Of a DNA stretch of 64,000 nt, positions 57,997-64,000 are shown in pieces. The translations under genes and the position numbers were made by a program. The DNA is taken from NCBI RefSeq assembly GCF_002775205.1, contig NC_036447.1, positions 29,262,245 to 29,326,244 on the forward strand, in the 5' to 3' direction. The stretch's first letter is position 1. Every line of letters starts with the position of its first letter. The notes below the pieces were generated by a model that saw only the letters and a list, made by a program, of their open reading frames with translations, did not search any database and was not told the DNA's origin. This stretch comes from Xiphophorus maculatus. Its lineage: Eukaryota; Chordata; Actinopteri; Cyprinodontiformes; Poeciliidae.

Positions 57997-60900
57997 TGCG
58001 TGCGTGTGTCTGCGTGTGCGTGTGTGTTTGTGAGCTCACCTTGCTCAGAGGTTTGAGCTTGGTTTCCATGATGAAGTCGAACTTGCAGAGCTCACAGCAG
58101 CGCGTGTCGGACGACTTGATCCACTGGTTGAGGCAGCCCTGGTGAACGAAGCTCAGGCTGCCGGTGCAGCGGCAGGGCGTGATCAGTGGACAGTCCTCGT
58201 CCCCCTCACAGTGGCAGATCCTATGCAGAAACACACATGACACACACACACACATCATGAGAGGGAAACACAAGGCCCCTCAAAAGTGTTCATGTCCCTG
58301 AAACCGCTTCACATTTTGTCAACTTATAACAGACTGATGAAGTGTTTGATGAAGAATGCATTTCATTGGTCTTCTTTTTTTTTTTTTGACAAACCAACAA
58401 AAAATAAGAAATAAAAGGTAAATGAAGCATGCTTAAACATTTTTAAACAATAAAAAGAAAAGTGTCCGCCAGGAGGTTGTTCTTCTCGGAGGGTAACTTT
58501 TCAAAGGCAGCTTTCGCAGCTCTGAACTTTGACTAGGACATTCTAGCGTATCAAAGCGTCATCTGAATCCACGCTGCTCTAGCTCTCCCTGACTGTCCAG
58601 CCTGAGGTTGAACATCTGACCCGGCCTCAAGTCTTTTGTGGATTTTTTTGTCCATCCCTGCCCTATATTCAGCTCCTTCCTTCCATCCATCATCAGCAGC
58701 AGCAGCATGATGCTGCCACCAGCTTGTTTCACTGGAGCTAGGGAATGTTCAGGGAGATGTGCAGCCTCTCTCTGAACAGGGGAGCCATTTTGGGTTTTTT
58801 TCAATAAATCAGATGTGTAGGTGAATAAGAGCACAATTTGAATAAATGTCTGTAGGTTTTGAGCTGTGGAGTTCTGCAGAGTCACTGTTACTTTGTTACA
58901 TAAAATAAAACAGTTCTATGAGAACATCAGGAATGGAGGTGAATGATGTTGGGGGGTGTGAATACTTTTAACAAGCAGCTGTTTAGTGTTTTTGTACAGT
59001 CGTCAGTCGTCTTCCTGTTCACACACTAACCTGCAGACCTCCAGCTCAGAGTCGTCTGAACCGGGTCCGGCTGTGCCCCCGTGACCCTCCCCGGCCCCGC
59101 AGTGGTTCTGGGGGATGGGCACCGACATGTTCCCGTCTCCAGACCCCCTCTCCTGGTATCTCTTGGTGATCAGTTGCTCGCCGTCCTCCGCCAGCGAGGA
59201 GCTGTCTCTGGAACTCCGGGACCGGCAGCTCTTCTTCTCCCCCTCTCTGCTTCGGGACCTTTGGTTCCGGGAGACGGGGCTCTTCGCTGAGCCCCTGGTG
59301 CTGTGTCTCTTCTTGAGGCCGCCGCTGTCCTCCACCCGGGGCTGGTTCTCCTTCTCCTCGTCCGAGTCCACCGACTGCAGCTCCATGGCCTCGCCCTTGT
59401 CCTGCTGCGCTCCGCGGCCGCCTGCGGCGTCCCTCTCTCGGCTGCTGACGCTGCGGCGCCGCGCTCGTCGGGCTTTCTCTTTGCTCCAGCTGCGGGCTTC
59501 CCGCCCAGCCTCGTCCTCGGTGGAGGAGTCGGACTGCGCCGCGCCGGAGCGCCTGAGGCGGGGAGGAAGCTCCTTGCGGTTCCTGAAGGAGCGCTCCCGC
59601 TTCTCGCCCAGCTCGCTGCGGTCGGAGCTGAGGCTGCGGTCGCTCTGCTCCTGTTTGCCGCTCGGGTCCACGCAGTCGAAGGTGGAGCAGCTGCTCCTCT
59701 TGCGGCGGTGCCGTCTCTTCTTCTTCTGGGCCTGGGCCGACGCGCTCAGGGCCGTGCCGGTGACTGTCATGGCAGAGGGATTGGGTTTGTGCTTGCTGGG
59801 CTTGCGGGACTCAGAAATATCATCTAAGCGGGTCGGCTGGCCAGAGCTAAGCACACAAACACACAGATGAAGATGGACATGAACAAACACGAAAACAGCA
59901 GATGGAACAGAATGGGGGGGGGGGGGGGGGGGCAACGTTATGAATTGAATGTGCAAAACATAAAAAATAAATGCACAGCGAACATCACTGCAGGAAACAA
60001 GAAATAAAATATTCAGCAGATTTTTGAGAAATTGATTACTTTGATGCTGGCACTTGATAAAATGTAATGTTTTTTTTTTATTTTACATTTATTAAGAGGT
60101 TACTGTATGAGGTTTATATTATGAAAGGCACTTTGAACTACCTTGATGCTGAAATGTGCTACATAAATACACTTGGATTTATTGATTGATATGCATCTGT
60201 AGAATTTCTCCCTTAAATCAAAACAGAGGAGAAAATGTAAGAGGAGACGCTACTGAAGCCAAGCAGCAACGTTGCTGCCCTGCAGAGCTTCAGAAACTTG
60301 TTGCATCTTTTATTTTCTCTCATTTATCTAATTACAGCCACAAACCTCAATGCATTTTACTGGGATTTTATGCGACCGACAAACACAAAGCATTACTTCA
60401 TTAAAAAGAGGAAGGAAAATAGAGGGTTATTACAAATAACTACCTGATAATAAAATAACGCAATAAAGACAAAACTAACTTACAAGTAACCTTTCAGCAA
60501 AATGTGAGTTTAAGTCAATAATTTCTTAATGTCGATTAAAAACACTAGTTCCACAGGCAGAATATTTAAATTATAATATGGGAAAATTGTCTTGTTATTA
60601 GTTAAACAAACCTGCCAGAGGAACTAATTCTGCTTCACCAATATTAAGGAATTACTGACTTAAAACAAGCTCCCATTTCTTGCTGAAAATTTACTTGTAA
60701 GTTAGTTTTGTCTTAATTCAAGTGTATTAAGACAAAACTATGATCTTTGCACCAGAAACCAGACCAAAATACTTGGCAAGATCTTATGTTCTTGGAGTGG
60801 ACTGAACAGTTTCTATTTACATCTTGAAGAAAAGCATCCCCACAGCATGATGCCGCCACCACCGTGGATTACTTTGATGATGTTGTGTTCAGCCACATGC

Positions 60901-63191
60901 TCTGTTTGCCCAGCCTGCAGGTTTCGTTGGAGCCTTGAATTCTCAATTTGAGGCTGGTTGTCCAACTAATGTTCAGATTTATACTGAGGTTAAATTAAAC
61001 ACACACGGATGTCATATGTGATTGTTAAATTTCATGCAACTGAGTGCAAGTCACATTTTTCAGCTTTCATTGTTCTTTTGTGAAACCTATTTTTCCTCCC
61101 GTTTCACATCCATCGACCACTTTGTGTTGGTCAGTCACATAAAGTCAAGCAACAATACATCGAATGGAAAGGAAATGCTAAAAGAAGTTAATAGCGTTGC
61201 AAAAAAAACCTGTAGATATAACAAGTGCAAGTCAGACAAAAAGAAAAGGTTGTACTATTCACTTATAACATCAAAAGAATAACTAATTCATTTATTATTT
61301 CTGGTTTCAAGCAGAAAAAATTTGCGTCGTGCATAAATTAGCATCTGAAAATCTTGATTTGGGGAGAAAACTTAATGCAACAAAACTTTATTTGAGGTAC
61401 GACGATACACACCAAACCACTGAACCAGGAAAATCCAGTTTTATGTAAAAAAAAAGGAAAAAAAAAGACATTTTTAGTCCATTCTTTGAAAAAGATGTAC
61501 AAACAAATTACAATAATTTTAATTGGTGCAAATAAAACCTGATGTTCCTGCAGAAACGTTTGTCTTCTGTTCTGATAGCTGATGACACGTTGTCACAGTC
61601 TTTCCATATTCACTTTTTGAAAACAAATGCTAAAATCCTGAGCTGTTCCTGGGCGGGATGCATGTTGTTCCTCCGCTCCAAGCAGTAGAACTTACTGTAC
61701 GTGCTCAAAACCAGAAGGAGAATCTCTGATATGGATAATGAATAATTATGAAGTGAGAAGAGGGCGGGACATAAAGGTTCAAACACGCATTTCCTGTTTT
61801 CCCCAAAGGGACCACAAACTATCACCACCACAAGCTCTCATTTTCCCTTTCCTCATTCCATACCGATCCCGACTCCATATCATATAATGACTCCATTTAT
61901 TTTTGCATTTTCAGATGCAGAGCCCTTCCTTCCTCTGCAGTAGCAGACAGCCGTCCGTCTTACCTGCAGATGTCCTGAGCAGACGGGGTTGTTGATGCTC
62001 TTGAAGCTGTGTTGCTGACCTGAAAGGGATAAGAATAAAAATAAAGCTTTTATTTTATGCTTATTTTCTTCTCCAACAGTCTGTTCTAAATTCATATTAT
62101 CAATGCACCAAAAATATTATTTTTATTATTTTATTAATTTACTACTAATCTTCTCATCTGAAATCAGAGCACTAATCCAACTGGTTGGACCCAGCTTTAA
62201 GCATGCTCAACGTTGTCACTTGTTAAGCATGGTGGTGGTAGCATCATGCTGAGGGTCTGGTTCTTTGACATGTAGGTGTTTCAAAGAAAGGGAATGAAGT
62301 CATAAAAAGACGTTTAGACTGCCTTCAAATGAAATGAAAACACAGATAAAAGCTGACAAACAGTGAACTTCTGAAATGACTCTAATCTTAACGTATCATA
62401 ATTTTGTGAGCTGTGCTTAAAATCCAGGTCCAGTCCAGGAATCCAGTCAGTTTAAAGGGCCGGTACCAATTCTAATAGGAAGAGTGGCAACATGTATAGC
62501 CAGGGTGTTGCTGTTGGCAACAAAAAAGCCTGAGGTCGAGGTACATCGACCCCTAATGCGTACGGGATCGTTTACGTATGTGGGCCTGTATGCATACTTC
62601 TGAGCCTGTAACTTAAGACTGGCTCAGGCTGTGCTTGTATTTAACATGTGGCTGCTTTTTCACTCATGTACCACGTCATGACACGCTGCTCCTTTTTGTC
62701 TTAGGCAGCAGTAAAGGTTGCAACCTGAAACCTCTCTTCCCAGCAGACAAAAATGTCTCTACACAACAGGAAAAACTAGATCTATACCTGAAAGTTTCAC
62801 TGCTGCCATTTTAAAAGATTAGCAGAGTCTGACTCACTGTTAGAAAATATAAAAGGATGGAGGGGGGGGGGGGGGGGGGGGGTGACTCAGTGTTCTTCAG
62901 CTGTATTATGTGATTTTATGCAACACCTTTGGATTTGTGACAGTGTGTCACAGAGATGTTAGTAGCTTCTTTCAAATTTGATACAAAAATAATTTATTAA
63001 AGAACAACAAAGTGTCTCCTCAGAGCCATTCAGCAAAGTCTGCTAGATTATTAGCCGACATCAGATGGGGCCTTGACACAGGCAGGTAGACATTATGACG
63101 TCTTTAACCGATAAGGCTTTATTATTTGCACATTTATTACCTTGGAAATGCTGCTGGACCGACTGCCAGAGCGCCCAGGAGCTTTCCTTCC
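51699..63191 (-). CDS. MARCHF1: MARCHF1, membrane RING-CH E3 ubiquitin ligase (5'-partial)
   Basis: Minus-strand exons with agreeing phases: 63191-63141, 62019-61964, 59846-59031 (cassette), 58220-58040, 56370-56226, 52024-51699. They give 252 residues without the cassette and 524 with it; the N-terminal exon(s) are off the right edge. The RING-CH finger is C4HC3: CRIC, PCRC, H, C and CELC ligands are all present. It is followed by a conserved KLKPL linker, [13 protein letters not shown], a first membrane helix, a short lumenal loop and a second helix starting VLEWPFWTK. The tail keeps a YLQL sorting-type motif, then a divergent proline/alanine-rich end. MARCHF1 ubiquitinates MHC class II and CD86 in antigen-presenting cells and lowers their surface level. 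MARCHF8 is the close paralogue; adjacency to TMA16 and the VEVPV tail favour MARCHF1. Confidence 0.93.
52215..52744. mobile_element. TTAA-target MITE, 'AAAGCTGCAGTA' family
   Basis: Inverted ends AAGCTGCAGTATGTAACTTT and AAAGCTGCAGTACTTAACTTT. The right flank is TTAA (52745-52748); the left is TTGA (52211-52214), one mutation away. A second, one-ended copy starts near 33709. It lies in the MARCHF1 intron between the two membrane-helix exons. Confidence 0.65.
53631..54078. mobile_element. MITE, 'GTGTTTCCATTG' family, copy 3
   Basis: Left end GTAGCTGCTTTTTCATTGACC, right end GTAATGAGAACGCAGCTA (inverted). The core GTCACATGATCAACAACCGG is shared with 6914-7319. Confidence 0.7.
56226..56370 (-). 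CDS. MARCHF1: MARCHF1 TM1 exon
   Basis: 145 bases between acceptor GTTCCAG and donor GTCAGT. Encodes [20 protein letters not shown] and then [16 protein letters not shown], the first membrane helix, and [13 protein letters not shown]. The sequence aligns without gaps to human WEKLQMTTSERRK... . Skipping it would shift the frame. Its upstream side is an A-free minisatellite. Confidence 0.93.
56375..56653 (-). repeat. Minisatellite abutting the TM1 exon acceptor
   Basis: About 23 copies of 12-base units made of 6-base words GACAGA and GACGCA/GACACA (plus strand). On the transcribed strand it has only T, C and G. All frames on both strands stay open across it, which creates spurious Arg-, Asp-, Ser/Leu- and Cys/Leu-repeat frames. 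Confidence 0.97.
56690..57930. mobile_element. Fish 'TACTTAAGTA'-type repeat, interrupted by a MITE
   Basis: Both flanks are rich in TACTTA/TAAGTA words typical of a dispersed teleost hAT-like repeat: 56690-57000, and again 57748-57900 (TTACTTTTACTCAAGTAAAAA). A MITE at 57350-57747 lies between them. Confidence 0.5.
57350..57747. mobile_element. MITE with CACTGCAAAAGCAAAATC ends
   Basis: 398 bases with inverted ends (CACTGCAAAAGCAAAATCTTACG and the complement of CACTGCAAAAACACAAAATCC, both imperfect) and a long internal inverted repeat around GTGAAATAATCTGC. The same family lies at 60440-60797 and 16373-17395. Confidence 0.7.
57961..58030 (-). repeat. CA/CGCA repeat just inside the RING exon donor
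   Basis: On the transcribed strand the intron begins GTGAGCTCACAAAC and passes directly into CA and CGCA repeats. It starts about 10 bases after the 5' splice site. Confidence 0.95.
58040..58220 (-). CDS. MARCHF1: MARCHF1 RING-CH exon
   Basis: 181 bases between acceptor TGCATAG and donor GTGAGC. The first base completes Arg of CRIC; then [20 protein letters not shown], the HQGC ligands, [15 protein letters not shown] and [10 protein letters not shown]. Seven of eight zinc ligands are here; the first cysteine is encoded by the exon before. This domain recruits the E2 enzyme. Confidence 0.96.
58221..59030 (-). other. MARCHF1 intron with GT tract and Tc1-like remnant
   Basis: A GT-rich tract lies at 58232-58256, just upstream of the RING exon acceptor. 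Bases 58275-58970 carry CACATTTTGTCAACTTATAAC-type ends and AGCATGATGCTGCCACCA (Tc1, minus orientation). No exon is seen. Confidence 0.6.
59031..59846 (-). CDS. MARCHF1: MARCHF1 816-base cassette exon (long isoform)
   Basis: Acceptor GTGTGCTTAG, donor GTTAGT; 816 bases, so 272 codons, phase 2 at both ends. It can be skipped or included without changing frame. Including it replaces the junction DIC-R with DIC-S ... EVC-R. The peptide is Ser/Arg-rich and highly charged, with a basic cluster [10 protein letters not shown] (nuclear-localisation-like), several RS dipeptides, an SDEEKENQP segment (KEN-box-like) and an acidic end DDSELEVC. No folded domain is evident. Long MARCHF1/MARCHF8 isoforms with a large insert at this position are known in vertebrates. 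It is much more GC-rich than its surroundings. Confidence 0.85.
59914..59932. repeat. G19 homopolymer (C19 in the transcript)
   Basis: Lies about 68 bases upstream of the cassette exon acceptor on the transcribed strand, where it reads poly-C, a possible binding site for poly-C-binding proteins. Confidence 0.9.
60335..61150 (-). mobile_element. Tc1-like element carrying a nested MITE
   Basis: Inverted ends TTTTATGCGACCGACAAACA (60369) and the complement of CTTTGTGTTGGTCAGTCACA (61121). The minus strand near 60840-60870 is the Tc1 'GGTGGTGGCGGCATCATGCT' block. The middle is interrupted by a CACTGCAAAA-type MITE (about 60440-60797). Confidence 0.6.
60440..60797. mobile_element. MITE, CACTGCAAAA family, nested in Tc1 remnant
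   Basis: Shares AAGTCAATAATTTCTTAATG, CAAGTTAGTTTTGTCTTA-like and ACTTGGCAAGATCTTATG text with the copies at 57350 and 17106. Outer ends are eroded, so limits are approximate. Confidence 0.6.
61964..62019 (-). CDS. MARCHF1: MARCHF1 56-base exon before the RING exon
   Basis: Acceptor CCCTTTCAG, donor GTAAGA. Reads [18 protein letters not shown] plus two bases of the next codon, matching human ...VCPSTQDIC. Its last full codon, TGC, is the first zinc ligand of the RING-CH finger. It can splice to the cassette exon or directly to the RING exon with the same phase. Confidence 0.88.
62020..63140 (-). other. MARCHF1 intron, Tc1 fragment and G21 run
   Basis: AAGCATGGTGGTGGTAGCAT at about 62225 is a Tc1 transposase fragment. 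A G21 run lies at 62862-62882. I see no exon. Confidence 0.6.
63141..63191 (-). CDS. MARCHF1: MARCHF1 51-base exon
   Basis: Acceptor CCTTCTTTGCAG, donor GTAATA; phase 0 at both ends, 17 codons [17 protein letters not shown], matching human NEKSPGRSASRSSNISK. It is small enough to be missed by frame-based gene finding. Being 51 bases, it could be skipped in frame. Confidence 0.85.
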
Positions 63192-64000
63192 CTGCAAAGA
63201 AGGCAAACGTAACTCTGAGTAATAAACATAAAACAATATTGTTCCTCATAATGTTGCTGGCCCAGACGGAGCTCGACTCACACGGTTCCAGAACGGAAAC
63301 AATCACCATCAGTTCTAAACTACCCAGGCAATCAGTGATGTTTTCTACGGAAGCCGGGAAAGTCATTTTTTCCGTGGCTTATGTTAATTACCCATTTTCT
63401 CGAGATAGCGAGTTGATTTCCCAAATGTTTTTTTCCAGATAAGTTAATTTCCAGATGTTTTTTTCTCCATACAACGAGCTAACTTCCCATTGTCTCAAGA
63501 TAAGTTCATTTTCCTACGGTTTTCTAGATATAGCGAGTTATTTTCCGGTTTTCTGTATGTATCATTTCCTGATAGTTTTCTTGAGATACCGGGTTAACCA
63601 GGTCTAAGTTCCAAATATTCACCTGGATATTTTTTTTTGTTGTTGCTTATTTTAAATTGTACGAAGTTCTTTTAATGTCCTGTGAGTAAATATATTTGCC
63701 CATTTCTCCACAACAACAGGAACTTTTCAATTTACCGTCTACAGTCTAAAACAATCTATTAAAAATTAGGATCAAACTGAAGAAAACGTGCTACTTACAA
63801 CGGCGGGAGTCAAATTACCGTAATAACCCAATATTGGCTGGAAAGCGCAACGTGTCCCCTTTCAGAAACCGTTGGAGTTTTTCAGATTACGTTGGCTTGG
63901 AAAAGCAAACACACACACACACACACCAATCAGCAATGGATGAATGGTGTGTGTGTGTGTGTGTGTGTATCTATTCTTGCAAGGACTGCTCTAAGTTGCT
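63192..64000 (-). other. MARCHF1 intron, degenerate minisatellite and CA/GT pair
   Basis: A degenerate tandem repeat with unit near TTTTCTCGAGATAACGAGTT, then AATTTCC, lies at 63392-63601. CA (63907-63926) and GT (63948-63968) runs form an inverted pair around an AT-rich 21-base spacer. The upstream exon is beyond the window. Confidence 0.6.

Noticed and set aside
59081..59870. Plus-strand open frames of 69-251 codons
   Set aside because: They are antisense to the GC-rich, Ser/Arg-rich MARCHF1 cassette exon, which has matching splice sites and continuous phase on the minus strand.
51699..63191. Identity as MARCHF8 instead of MARCHF1
   Set aside because: The RING and membrane parts cannot separate the paralogues well, but the neighbouring TMA16 and the VEVPV-type tail favour MARCHF1.
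63392..63601. CRISPR-like array
   Set aside because: The units are contiguous and degenerate with no spacers, and the DNA is clearly vertebrate.

Overview
This window is vertebrate nuclear DNA, most likely from a ray-finned (teleost) fish and possibly an atherinomorph. The evidence is small split exons, AT-rich introns, dense short DNA transposons (hAT, Tc1, TTAA-target MITEs), a tRNA-derived SINE, LINE remnants of a fish type and many CA, GT, AT and poly-G microsatellites. Nearly every long open frame in it is a by-product of repeats. The real genes are split into exons of 30 to 200 bases and had to be read through splice sites.

Three genes were rebuilt exon by exon with every splice phase agreeing. 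(1) TMEM154, minus strand, 42768 to about 34572: signal peptide, short Ser/Thr/Asn-rich ectodomain, one membrane helix and a conserved acidic FEED-type tail. (2) TMA16, plus strand, 47364 to 49385: a complete 206-residue ribosome-biogenesis factor in seven exons, two of whose introns start with GC instead of GT. (3) MARCHF1, minus strand, 63191 to 51699: an E3 ubiquitin ligase whose first exon(s) lie beyond the right edge. It has two very short exons, an 816-base in-frame cassette exon, the RING-CH exon and two membrane-helix exons. TMA16 and MARCHF1 face each other tail to tail across 2.3 kb, as I recall for human chromosome 4q32.

The left 33 kb has no complete gene. A CpG-rich island with a 51-codon candidate first exon (1028-1180, minus) and a second CpG-rich promoter with a noncoding exon (about 25536-25990, minus) lie downstream of TMEM154 on the same strand, where FBXW7 lies in human. 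They are offered as candidate FBXW7 alternative promoters or first exons. A further promoter-like block with a splice donor points the other way (20280-20465, plus). The rest is intron or intergenic DNA full of transposon remnants, several nested.

The most interesting signals concern splicing and mutation. A 282-base stretch with no A on the transcribed strand abuts the MARCHF1 TM1 exon, so its branch point must be unusually distant. The MARCHF1 RING exon lies between complementary UG-rich and CA-rich tracts. The MARCHF1 cassette exon carries its own copy of the first zinc-ligand cysteine. TMA16 has two GC-AG introns in a row. There are several clusters of near-perfect hairpins that look like template-switch mutations, and a three-level transposon nest inside a TMEM154 intron.
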